A stretch of 7,598 bases of DNA from contig CADCTH010000102.1 of assembly GCA_902805495.1 (NCBI GenBank), positions 1 through 7,598 on the forward strand, read 5' to 3'. A program made the translations under genes and the position numbers. Below are positions 1 through 6,088 of the stretch, piece by piece. The notes beneath the pieces are model-generated. The model did not search any database and was not told the origin of the DNA. It saw only the letters and a list, made by a program, of their open reading frames with translations. Positions within the stretch are counted from its first letter, which is position 1, and the number at the start of each line of letters is the position of its first letter. Origin of the DNA: an uncultured Actinomycetospora sp. GTDB taxonomy: Bacteria > Actinomycetota > Actinomycetes > Mycobacteriales > Pseudonocardiaceae.

Positions 1-1091
1 CCGATGCGCTCGGCGGCCGCGCGCTCGGTGCGCACCTGCGCCCGCTGCTCGCGCTCCACCCCGGGGCGGCGGGCGCTCTCTAGACCGGCCGCCGCGACGT
101 CGAGCTGGCGCGGGTCGGGCGGGGTCCGGCGCAGCGGGCCGACGAGGCGGTTGGCGAGGTCCGCGGCGTCGGCGAGCGCCAGGTTGATCCCGTTGCCGCC
201 GACGGGCGAGACGACGTGCGCCGCGTCGCCGAGCAGCACCAGGCCGGGACGCGTCCAGCGCTCGATCGTGGTGATGCGTACTGGCAGCAGCGTCAGGTCG
301 CTGACGTCGCCGAGGTCGTCGAGCCGCCCGTCCAGCCACGCCAGCGCGCCGACGGCGGCGTCGCGCAGCGCGTCGACCCCGCGGGCACGGACCTCGGCGA
401 GCGAGCCGGCGCGGATCGTCCACCCCAGCTGCCAGTCGGTGCCCTGGTCCAGCAGGGCGAGGCTGCCGTGCGGGGTGCCGAAGAGGTCGAGCCCGGAGTA
501 CGACGGGTCGTCGTCGCGGCGGGGTAGGGCGTGCCAGAGGATGTCGAGGCTCGCGCCGAGCTCGGTGGCGGCGAGACCCGAGACCTGGCGGACCTTGGAG
601 TTCCGCCCGTCGGCGCCGACGACGAGCGCGGCGTCGATCTCGTGCTGCGCGGCGTCGACCGTGTACGCGACGCCCGACACGCGCCCGCTGTCGTCGTGGC
701 GCAGCGCCGAGAAGCGCGCGCCCATGTGCACCGTCGCGCCGTGCGCGCGGGCCCGGTCGGCGAGCCACGGCAGGAACTCCGCCTGCGGGAGGAGCGCGTA
801 GAAGGGGAACCGCGCGCTGGCGCCGCGGTAGTCGACGAGGGTCCAGGTGCGCGTCGCGGTGTGCCAGCGGAAGGCGTCGGTGCGGGTGTGCGGCACGTCG
901 GCGAGCAGGGCGTCGGCGCGCCCGAGCGTGTCGAGGTACTCGAGCACGCCCGGCGCGAGCGTGTCGCCGCGGAAGCGGCGGGCGAAGTCGTGGCGGGACT
1001 CCAGCAGGGTCACCTCCGCGCCGCCGCGCGCGAGGAGGTAGGTCAGGAGCACGCCGGCGGGGCCTCCGCCGACCACGACGACGCTGGTCAC
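1..1091 (-). CDS. FAD-dependent monooxygenase, PHBH-like fold (partial, C-terminus beyond left edge)
   Basis: Reading the minus strand from a GTG at 1091 gives 363 codons with no stop before the window edge. The N-terminus reads VTSVVVVGGGPAG, a dinucleotide-binding GxGxxG loop (residues 8-13) on a beta-alpha-beta unit that ends in an acidic residue, E31. A GADGRNSKVR segment near residue 159 is the DG motif, and GDAAHVVSPVGGNGINLA near residue 288 is the FAD ribityl-binding GD motif. These three motifs in this order define group A flavin monooxygenases (p-hydroxybenzoate hydroxylase fold), which use NAD(P)H and O2 to hydroxylate aromatic or similar small molecules. Family members are usually about 380-410 residues, so only a short tail is missing. 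The start has only a weak GGTGG-type ribosome site, but no better in-frame start lies upstream. It follows the cupin gene by 31 bases on the same strand, probably as one transcript. The substrate cannot be told; a halogenase or drug-modifying enzyme is possible. Confidence 0.88.
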   Translation of the reverse strand, partial: MTSVVVVGGGPAGVLLTYLLARGGAEVTLLESRHDFARRFRGDTLAPGVLEYLDTLGRADALLADVPHTRTDAFRWHTATRTWTLVDYRGASARFPFYALLPQAEFLPWLADRARAHGATVHMGARFSALRHDDSGRVSGVAYTVDAAQHEIDAALVVGADGRNSKVRQVSGLAATELGASLDILWHALPRRDDDPSYSGLDLFGTPHGSLALLDQGTDWQLGWTIRAGSLAEVRARGVDALRDAAVGALAWLDGRLDDLGDVSDLTLLPVRITTIERWTRPGLVLLGDAAHVVSPVGGNGINLALADAADLANRLVGPLRRTPPDPRQLDVAAAGLESARRPGVEREQRAQVRTERAAAERI

Positions 1092-1122
1092 TCCACCACC
1101 GTACGTCTCGATCGTGAAGAGT

Positions 1123-1494
1123 TCAGCGCGCCCACGGCGGGACGAGGCGCGTCCCGTCGGCCAGCTCCGCCTCCAACCCTGGAGACGTGGTGACCCAGAC
1201 CGACGCGACCGTGGAGCCGCCGTCGACGCGGAGCTCGGCGCCGGCGGACACGAGGACGACGTCGCCCTCCCCGACGGCCGACGCCTCACCGTCGAGGGTG
1301 ACGACGAGGTCGCCGCCGAGCACCAGCAGCACCTCCTCGCGACTGGGTCGGTGGGGTGCGCCGACCTGGCCGGGCGGGACCTCGAGGCGCCAGGCGCAGA
1401 GCTCGGCGCTGCCGCGCGACGGGGCGACGAGGGCGTGGAAGGCGACGCCGTGGGCCTCGTGGCGGACGGCGTCGGCGGGGCGGAGGACGGGCAT
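1123..1494 (-). CDS. Small cupin-domain protein
   Basis: A 123-residue single-domain cupin beginning MPVLRPADAVRHEAHG. I chose the ATG at 1494 over the in-frame ATG at 1515 because an excellent Shine-Dalgarno sequence, AGAAGGAG at 1502-1509, sits 7 bases before it. The longer form would start inside the operator. The core reads as cupin motif 1 (APHRPSREEVLLVLGGDL, pattern H-x-H-x3-4-E-x6-G) followed by a motif 2-like strand pair (EGDVVLVSAGAELRV). The second histidine of motif 1 is proline, and the proline and histidine of motif 2 are also replaced, so the usual metal site looks incomplete. It may therefore bind a ligand without metal chemistry rather than act as a dioxygenase. The gene is divergent from the MarR regulator and leads into the FAD monooxygenase, so a joint role in detoxification or modification of an aromatic compound is likely but inferred. 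Confidence 0.85.
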   Translation of the reverse strand: MPVLRPADAVRHEAHGVAFHALVAPSRGSAELCAWRLEVPPGQVGAPHRPSREEVLLVLGGDLVVTLDGEASAVGEGDVVLVSAGAELRVDGGSTVASVWVTTSPGLEAELADGTRLVPPWAR

Positions 1495-1501
1495 CGGGGC
1501 A

Positions 1502-1509
1502 CTCCTTCT
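1502..1509 (-). promoter_or_regulatory. Ribosome binding site of the cupin gene
   Basis: On the minus strand this reads AGAAGGAG, a near-perfect complement to the 16S rRNA tail, 7 bases before the ATG at 1494. It decides the start of the cupin gene in favour of the second of two in-frame ATGs. Confidence 0.75.
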
Positions 1510-1510
1510 A

Positions 1511-1525
1511 GTCAATTAGATTGAC
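1511..1525. promoter_or_regulatory. Putative MarR operator, site 1
   Basis: GTCAATTAGATTGAC is a perfect inverted repeat with 6-base arms (GTCAAT / ATTGAC) around a 3-base centre. It lies between the divergent cupin and MarR genes, just upstream of the cupin ribosome site, where bound protein would cover the start of the cupin transcript. It is A+T-rich compared with the surrounding DNA. TAGATT at 1517-1522 could also serve as a -10 box for marR, but no matching -35 is visible. Confidence 0.6.
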
Positions 1526-1535
1526 CACATGGTCA
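1522..1535. promoter_or_regulatory. Putative MarR operator, site 2
   Basis: TGACCACATGGTCA is a perfect inverted repeat with 6-base arms (TGACCA / TGGTCA) and a 2-base centre. It shares four bases (TGAC) with site 1, and its half-sites match the TTGAC-type half-sites of the neighbouring repeats. It overlaps the proposed -10 region of the minus-strand cupin promoter. Confidence 0.55.
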
Positions 1536-1557
1536 GTGCGCTTGACCAAGGTGTCAA
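1529..1557 (-). promoter_or_regulatory. Candidate promoter for the cupin-monooxygenase pair
   Basis: On the minus strand a consensus -35 hexamer TTGACA lies at 1557-1552. A weak -10 (GACCAT, 1534-1529) follows after a 17-base spacer, which would place transcription start near 1522 and give a leader of about 28 bases. The -35 lies inside operator site 3 and the -10 inside operator site 2, the arrangement expected for direct repression. The -10 is a poor match, so the position is tentative. Confidence 0.4.
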
Positions 1558-1559
1558 GC
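1540..1559. promoter_or_regulatory. Putative MarR operator, site 3
   Basis: A perfect inverted repeat with 7-base arms, GCTTGAC at 1540-1546 and GTCAAGC at 1553-1559, around a 6-base centre. The size and TTGAC...GTCAA form fit a typical MarR dimer site. It ends 7 bases before the marR start codon at 1567, so binding would also block marR expression, consistent with autorepression. Confidence 0.65.
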
Positions 1560-1566
1560 TCTGCGC

Positions 1567-2013
1567 GTGGACGACCGTGCCGCCACCGACCTGGCGATGC
1601 TCGTGCTGCGCGCCGCGACCGAGGTGGTCGACGGTGTGCAGGCCGGGATGGCCGCCCGCGGGTACGACGACCTGCGCCCCGCGCACGGCTTCGCGTTCGC
1701 GCGCATCGCCGCCGGCGACACGACCGTCGTCGACCTCGCCGAGCACCTGGGCACGACGAAGCAGGCGGCCTCGCAGCTGGTGGCGGGGCTGGTGGAGCGC
1801 GGCTACGTCGTGCGCGAGCCCGACCCCCGCGACGCCCGTGCCCGCCTGCTGCGCCTGACCGACGCCGGCGAGGCGTGCACGCGCGCGGCGGAGGAGGCGG
1901 CGGCCGAGGTGGTCGCCGGTTGGGGCGAACTGCTGCCCGGGGCGTCGCTGGGCGCGCTGCACGCGATCCTGCGGCGCGTCGTGACCCCGGGGCCGCTCCG
2001 GCCGGCGTGGTGA
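1567..2013 (+). CDS. MarR-family transcriptional regulator
   Basis: A 148-residue protein starting at GTG 1567; an in-frame TGA at 1543-1545 rules out a longer form. It has the MarR winged helix-turn-helix: helix TVVDLAEHLG (about 53-62), recognition helix TKQAASQLVAGLVERGYV (about 64-81), then the wing with the family D-x-R pattern in EPDPRDARARLLRLTDAG (84-101). Flanking helices would form the dimer interface. MarR proteins usually repress neighbouring genes and are released by phenolic or other small ligands, or by oxidation. No cysteine typical of an OhrR-type sensor is seen; the only cysteine is at about residue 104, after the wing. No clear ribosome site precedes the GTG, so translation may be leaderless or weak. 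The divergent cupin-monooxygenase pair and the three inverted repeats between them are the obvious targets. Control of the downstream urease operon is possible but a hairpin separates them. Confidence 0.9.
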   Translation: MDDRAATDLAMLVLRAATEVVDGVQAGMAARGYDDLRPAHGFAFARIAAGDTTVVDLAEHLGTTKQAASQLVAGLVERGYVVREPDPRDARARLLRLTDAGEACTRAAEEAAAEVVAGWGELLPGASLGALHAILRRVVTPGPLRPAW

Positions 2014-2014
2014 T

Positions 2015-2111
2015 CGTGGGGGCTTTCCTCGCGTTGAACGCCAGCGTGGCCCCCACGCTGGCAGATCGGCGCCCTTCCGCCCGCCCCGCTCGACCGGCAC
2101 GCTGGCCCCAC
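2015..2111 (+). repeat. Nested and alternative inverted repeats in the gap before the urease operon
   Basis: CGTGGGGGC (2015-2023) is complementary to GCCCCCACG (2049-2057). GCCAGCGTG (2040-2048) is complementary both to CACGCTGGC inside the perfect hairpin (2054-2062) and to another copy of CACGCTGGC at 2098-2106. These pairings exclude one another, so the RNA could adopt at least three alternative stems. This may be a terminator with redundancy, an intergenic repeat family of the host, or a leader control element for the urease genes. Apart from this I see no clear promoter in 2014-2141. Confidence 0.5.
2040..2062 (+). terminator. Strong hairpin downstream of marR, likely terminator
   Basis: A perfect inverted repeat with 10-base arms (GCCAGCGTGG / CCACGCTGGC) and a CCC loop, 26 bases after the marR stop codon. 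No T-run follows, which is common for terminators in high-GC actinomycetes. It separates marR from the urease genes. Confidence 0.55.
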
Positions 2112-2129
2112 CACCGACGCCGACGTGCC

Positions 2130-2135
2130 GGGAGG
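2130..2135 (+). promoter_or_regulatory. Ribosome binding site that supports the TTG start of ureAB
   Basis: GGGAGG lies 6 bases before the TTG at 2142. No in-frame ATG or GTG is nearby, and the following codons give HLTPREQE, the conserved start of urease gamma, so TTG is the start. Confidence 0.6.
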
Positions 2136-2141
2136 CCGGAG

Positions 2142-2729
2142 TTGCACCTCACCCCGCGGGAGCAGGAGAGGGTGCTGCTGCACGGCGCGGCCGAGCTCGC
2201 CCGCCGCCGCCTCGCCCGCGGGGCGCGGCTCGGGGCCACGGAGGCGATCGCGCTCGTGTGCGACGAGGTCTGCGAGCTCGCCTGGGACGGTCACGACCTC
2301 GACGAGGTGGTGCGCCGCGCCCGGGAGGTCGTCGAGCCCGACCGGCTGGTCGAGGGCGTCGCCGAGGCCGTCCCGTCGCTGCAGGTCGAGGCGCTCTTCC
2401 CGCACGGCACGACCCTCGTCCACGTCGACCGGCCCTTCGGCCCGCCCGCGCCCGACGGCCCCGGCGCCGTGCGCCCCGCCGAGGGGACGATCGACCTCGC
2501 CCCCGGCCGCGCCCGCAGCGCCGTCGTCCTGCACAACGACGGCGACCAAGCCGTCTGGGTCACCTCGCACGTCCCCCTCGATCGCCTCAACCGCCGGCTG
2601 CGCGTCGAGGTCGACGACGGCACCGACCCCGCGCACCTGCGCCTCGACATCGCCGCCGGCACCGCCCTGCGGGTGGAGGTGGGGGCGACGCGGGCCGCGA
2701 CCGCCGTCCACCTGGGCGGCAGCCGATGA
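2142..2729 (+). CDS. ureAB: Fused urease subunit gamma/beta
   Basis: A 195-residue protein from a TTG start. Residues 1-99 match urease gamma: HLTPREQERVLLHGAAELAR, then an EAIALVCDEVCELAWDG helix, then PSLQVEALFPHGTTLVHVDRPF. After a proline- and glycine-rich linker (100-108), residues 109-195 match urease beta: AVRPAEGTIDLAPGR, VVLHNDGDQAVWVTSH and LRLDIAAGTALRVEVGATR. The two subunits are separate in most bacteria; fusion is known in Helicobacter UreA and in some actinomycetes. These subunits have no catalytic residues; they hold the alpha subunit in the (alpha beta gamma)3 complex in the cytoplasm. The beta motif usually written GSHxHFxExN is here TSHVPLDRLN (141-150), and the normal C-terminal extension is missing, so this is a divergent version. 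It overlaps ureC by four bases (ATGA), implying coupled translation. Confidence 0.9.
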   Translation: MHLTPREQERVLLHGAAELARRRLARGARLGATEAIALVCDEVCELAWDGHDLDEVVRRAREVVEPDRLVEGVAEAVPSLQVEALFPHGTTLVHVDRPFGPPAPDGPGAVRPAEGTIDLAPGRARSAVVLHNDGDQAVWVTSHVPLDRLNRRLRVEVDDGTDPAHLRLDIAAGTALRVEVGATRAATAVHLGGSR

Positions 2730-4414
2730 GCAGCCTCGACCGCGCCGCCTACGCCCGCCTCTACGGCCCGACCACCGGCGACCGGGTCCGCCTCGGCGAC
2801 ACCGACCTGTGGGTGGAGGTCGCCGCCGACGACACCGAGCCCGGCGAGGAGATGCTCGGCGGCTGCGGCAAGACCGCCCGCCAGGGCGCCCTGGTCGCCG
2901 ACCGCGCGCCCCGCGACAGCGCCCTCGACCTCGTCGTGCTGGGCGTCCTGCTGCTCGACCCCGTCCTCGGCGTCCGCAAGACCTCGATCGGCGTCGCCGA
3001 CGGGCGGATCGTCGGCGTGGGACGGGCGGGCAACCCCGACGTCCAGGACGGCGTCGAGCTCGTCGTCGACGCCCACACCGCGATGGTGCCGGGCGAGGGC
3101 CTCATCGCGACGCCCGGCGTCGTCGACTCCCACGTCCACCTCTCCAACGCCGACCTCGCGCCCGCCGCGCTGTCGACCGGCGTGACGACGATCGTCGGGA
3201 TGGGCATCGGCGGGGTGTGGGACGTCGGCGCCAACCCCGCGCCCAACCTGCACACCCTCATGGCCTCCTGGACCGGCGCGCCGGTCAACGCCGCGTTCCT
3301 CGCCCGCGGGTCGTCCGGCTCGGCGGAGCTGCTGGAACGCGCGGTGCTCGCCGGCGCCGGCGGGTTCAAGGTCCACGAGGACTGGGGCGCGGGCCCGGAC
3401 GCCGTCGACACCTGCCTGGGCGTCGCCGAGCAGGCCGACCTCCCCGTCGCCCTGCACACCGACACCCTCAACGAGTCGGGCTTCCTGGACGACACCCTCG
3501 ACGCGATCGGCGGGCGGACAGTGCACTGCTACCACGTCCAGGGCGGCCGTGGGCACCCCCACCTTCTGCGCGTGGTCGGCACCGACTCCGTGCTGACGTC
3601 CTCCACCACGCCCACGCTGCCCCTCACCGCGGCCACCGTCCGCGAGCTGGGCCCGATGACGATGACCGTGCACCGCGGCCACCCCGACCTCCCCAGCGAC
3701 CGGAGCATCGCCGCGAGCCGCATCCGCGAGCACGCCATCGCCGCGGAGAACCGGCTGCACGACGAGGGCGCCATCTCGATCGTCAACTCCGACGCGCTGG
3801 GCATGGGCCGCATCGGCGAGACGGTGCGCCGCACCTGGCAGCTCGCCCACGTGCAGGCCCACCTCGCCGGCGAGACGGGCCCGGACGTCGCGAACAACGC
3901 GCGGGTGCTGCGCTACCTGGCCAAGCTCACGCACAACCCGGCCGTCGCCCACGGCCTCGCCGTGCACGTCGGCTCGCTGCGGCCCGGCCGGGTCGCCGAC
4001 ATCGTCCTGTGGTCGCCCGCCTGGTTCGGCGCCGTCCCCGAGCTCGTGATCAAGTCGGGGTTCGTCGCCTGGGGCGCGGCGGGCTCGGGGTCGGGCTCGA
4101 CGCGGCTCGGTCAGCCCCGCCGGATGCGGGGGTTCCACGGGGCGCGCGGCGGCGCCCCCGCCCGGCTGTCCCATCAGTTCGTCGCCGCCGCGTGCCTCGA
4201 CGACCCGGCGGCCCGGGCCGCCCTGCCGTCGGGACCGCGCTACACCCCGGTCGCGGACAGCCGCGGCCTCGGTGCCGCCGACATGCTCCACAACACCGCG
4301 ACGCCGCACGTCGAGATCCCCGGCGAGCCGTCCCCGGTCCGGATCGACGGCCGCGAGGTGCCGCTGCACCGCGCCGTCGCGCTGCCCCTGACCCGCCTGC
4401 ACCACCTGGGGTGA
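2726..4414 (+). CDS. ureC: Urease subunit alpha, divergent (all nickel ligands kept, flap altered)
   Basis: A 562-residue protein close to the usual 567-573. The N-terminus (YARLYGPTTGDRVRLGDTDL) and the central part align clearly with urease alpha, which hydrolyses urea to ammonia and carbamate at a di-nickel site. Compared from memory with the Klebsiella enzyme, the ligands are all present: H136 and H138 (DSHVH), K215, the carbamylated lysine in FKVHEDWGA, H244 (ALHTDTLNES), H270 (CYHVQG) and D356 (NSDALGMGR). The substrate-binding H217 and the catalytic flap histidine H316 are also there. However, the flap cysteine (C319 in Klebsiella) is V315 and its context VCHHLDP is now VHRGHPD. The GGGTGPAAGTHATTCTPG stretch is replaced by a shorter GMGIGGVWDVGANPAPN. 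The conserved GDxNASIPTPQP reads GSGSGSTRLGQP. It may be a slow urease or act on a different substrate. No ureDEFG genes are in the window, so nickel loading would rely on genes elsewhere. Confidence 0.9.
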   Translation: MSSLDRAAYARLYGPTTGDRVRLGDTDLWVEVAADDTEPGEEMLGGCGKTARQGALVADRAPRDSALDLVVLGVLLLDPVLGVRKTSIGVADGRIVGVGRAGNPDVQDGVELVVDAHTAMVPGEGLIATPGVVDSHVHLSNADLAPAALSTGVTTIVGMGIGGVWDVGANPAPNLHTLMASWTGAPVNAAFLARGSSGSAELLERAVLAGAGGFKVHEDWGAGPDAVDTCLGVAEQADLPVALHTDTLNESGFLDDTLDAIGGRTVHCYHVQGGRGHPHLLRVVGTDSVLTSSTTPTLPLTAATVRELGPMTMTVHRGHPDLPSDRSIAASRIREHAIAAENRLHDEGAISIVNSDALGMGRIGETVRRTWQLAHVQAHLAGETGPDVANNARVLRYLAKLTHNPAVAHGLAVHVGSLRPGRVADIVLWSPAWFGAVPELVIKSGFVAWGAAGSGSGSTRLGQPRRMRGFHGARGGAPARLSHQFVAAACLDDPAARAALPSGPRYTPVADSRGLGAADMLHNTATPHVEIPGEPSPVRIDGREVPLHRAVALPLTRLHHLG

Positions 4415-4418
4415 GGAG
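4413..4418 (+). promoter_or_regulatory. Ribosome binding site of the amidohydrolase gene
   Basis: GAGGAG overlaps the end of the ureC stop codon and lies 8 bases before GTG 4427. It would be inside the coding sequence if GTG 4418 were used, which favours the 4427 start. Confidence 0.5.
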
Positions 4419-4426
4419 TGGACGCC

Positions 4427-6088
4427 GTGGAGATCGACCTGCTGCTGCGCGACGCCGACGTCGTGACGCTGCACGACGCGCTCCCGCGGGGGCGGGCGGT
4501 GGCGGTGCACCACGGCCGCGTCGTCGCCGGGCTGGACGACGACGAGCTGCCGGCCGCGGTGCGCGCCCGTCGCGTCGTCGACGCGGGGGGCGCGACGGTG
4601 GTGCCCGGGTTCGACGACGCCCACCAACACACCGCGTGGTTCGGGCAGTCGCTGGCGGAGATCCCGCTCGGCGGGCTGCGCGACCTCGACGCCGTCGACG
4701 ACGCCGCCGCGGCGCGGGCGGCCGGGCTCCCCGGCGACGCCTTCGTCGTCGGGAGCGGCTACGACGACGTCGCCCTCGGCGAGTCGCCGGACCGGCGCGC
4801 GCTCGACCGCGCCGGCGGCGGGCGGCCGGTGTGGCTCAAGCACCGGTCCGCCCACGTCTGCGCGGTGTCCACCGAGGTCCTGCGGCGGGCGGGCGTCCTC
4901 GACGGCACGGCCGCGGTCCCCGCCGGCGGCGTGGTCGTCCGCGACGACGCCGGCGACCCCACCGGCGTCCTGCTCGAGGCCGCGCAGGCGCTGGCCGGCG
5001 ACCTCCTGCGTCCCTACGCCCTGGAGGACCTGGCGGACGCGATCGCGGGCGCCACCGCGGTGTTCGCCCGCGAGGGCCTGACGCACGTCACCGAGGCCGG
5101 CATCGCCGGCGGGTGGATCGGGCGCTCCCCGCGCGAGCTCGCCGCCGACCAGCTCGCCCGCGAGCGCGGCGACCTCGCGGTGCGCGTCGACCTCATGCCC
5201 GAGACCTCCGTCCTGCGCGACGTCCCCGGCGGGCCGGGCCGCGGTCTCGACCTGGGCCTGCGCCCGGGCCTCGGCGACCTGGACCTGCGCCTCGGACCCA
5301 TGAAGATCTTCTTCGACGGGGCCCTGAGCTCGCGCACCGCGGCGATGCGCGAGCCCTACGCCGACCGCGACCACGCGGGCTACCTCGGCGACGACCCGGA
5401 GGCCCTGCACGCCGCGCTCGTCGGGGCCGTCGAGGGCGGCTGGACGGTCGCCGCCCACGCCATCGGCGACCGCGCCGTGGACGCGGCGCTCGACGCCTTC
5501 GCCGACGCAGCCTGCCGGCCCTGGCCGAGGGCGCGCCCGCCGCCGCGCCGCCTCGAGCACGCCGGCGTCGTCGACGACGCGGCCCTCGCCCGTATGGCCG
5601 CCCTCGGCGTCACGCCCATGCCCCAGGCGCGCTTCCTGTACGAGATCGGCGACTCGATGGCCGCCGCCGTCGGCGACGACCGCGTCGACCTGCTCTACCG
5701 CCACGCGTCGTTCCTGCGCGCCGGGCTGCGCGTGCCGGCCAGTTCGGACCGGCCGTGCGTCGCCGACGGGCACCCCCTGCGCGGGATGCAGTCGATGGTC
5801 CAGCGGCGCACGGCGGCGGGCCGGACGCCGGGCGCCGACGAGGCGGTGGACGCCGCGACCGCGCTGCGCGCCTACACGGTCGACGCCGCCTGGATCGCCG
5901 GCGACGAGGACGTCCGGGGGCGGCTCGCACCCGGCTTCGCGGCCGACCTAGTCGTCCTCGGCGACGATGTCACCCGCGTCGATCCCGACCGCATCGGCGA
6001 CATCGAGGTCGTCGCCACCCTCCGGGGCGGGCGCGCCACGCACGGCGCGGACGTCCTGGGCCTGCCCGCCGAGGGAGATGCCCCGTGA
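4427..6088 (+). CDS. Metal-dependent amidohydrolase, YtcJ/NfdA-like (Amidohydrolase_3)
   Basis: A 553-residue protein; GTG 4427 is preferred over GTG 4418 because of ribosome-site spacing, and the two differ by three residues. It has the composite-domain layout of amidohydrolases: a beta-sandwich start (IDLLLRDADVVTLHD), then the metal motif PGFDDAHQHTAW (H66 and H68), KHRSAHVCAVS near 138-148, LGPMKIFFDGALSSRT with a likely bridging lysine at about 293, AAHAIGDRAVDAALDAF with a metal histidine at about 344, RLEHAG (about 378), ASSDRPC with the catalytic aspartate at about 441, and a closing LAPGFAADLVVLGDD sandwich strand. This order is typical of the family that includes N-substituted formamide deformylase NfdA and YtcJ, which cleave C-N bonds in amides. 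There is no signal peptide, so it should be cytoplasmic. It starts 12 bases after ureC and overlaps the next gene by four, so it shares the urease transcript. The substrate is unknown; an amide or ureido compound yielding a product for the urease-like enzyme is a reasonable guess. Confidence 0.87.
   Translation: MEIDLLLRDADVVTLHDALPRGRAVAVHHGRVVAGLDDDELPAAVRARRVVDAGGATVVPGFDDAHQHTAWFGQSLAEIPLGGLRDLDAVDDAAAARAAGLPGDAFVVGSGYDDVALGESPDRRALDRAGGGRPVWLKHRSAHVCAVSTEVLRRAGVLDGTAAVPAGGVVVRDDAGDPTGVLLEAAQALAGDLLRPYALEDLADAIAGATAVFAREGLTHVTEAGIAGGWIGRSPRELAADQLARERGDLAVRVDLMPETSVLRDVPGGPGRGLDLGLRPGLGDLDLRLGPMKIFFDGALSSRTAAMREPYADRDHAGYLGDDPEALHAALVGAVEGGWTVAAHAIGDRAVDAALDAFADAACRPWPRARPPPRRLEHAGVVDDAALARMAALGVTPMPQARFLYEIGDSMAAAVGDDRVDLLYRHASFLRAGLRVPASSDRPCVADGHPLRGMQSMVQRRTAAGRTPGADEAVDAATALRAYTVDAAWIAGDEDVRGRLAPGFAADLVVLGDDVTRVDPDRIGDIEVVATLRGGRATHGADVLGLPAEGDAP

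Noticed and set aside
4..1193. Several + strand open frames of 64-265 codons
   Set aside because: They are low-complexity Arg/Ser/Ala-rich shadows of the minus-strand FAD monooxygenase, which has the family motifs in order.
1495..1515. A longer cupin start at ATG 1515
   Set aside because: It would begin within the operator and has no ribosome site, whereas ATG 1494 has AGAAGGAG at ideal spacing.
4078..4104. A short G/C-rich tandem encoding GSGSGS as a possible repeat or frameshift
   Set aside because: The urease alpha frame stays open and resumes recognisable family sequence on both sides, so it is a local change inside the protein, not a frame error or a repeat array.
2291..5773. An 1160-codon minus-strand open frame
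   Set aside because: It lies opposite three clearly recognised + strand genes and has no family motif. Long antisense frames are expected at this GC content.
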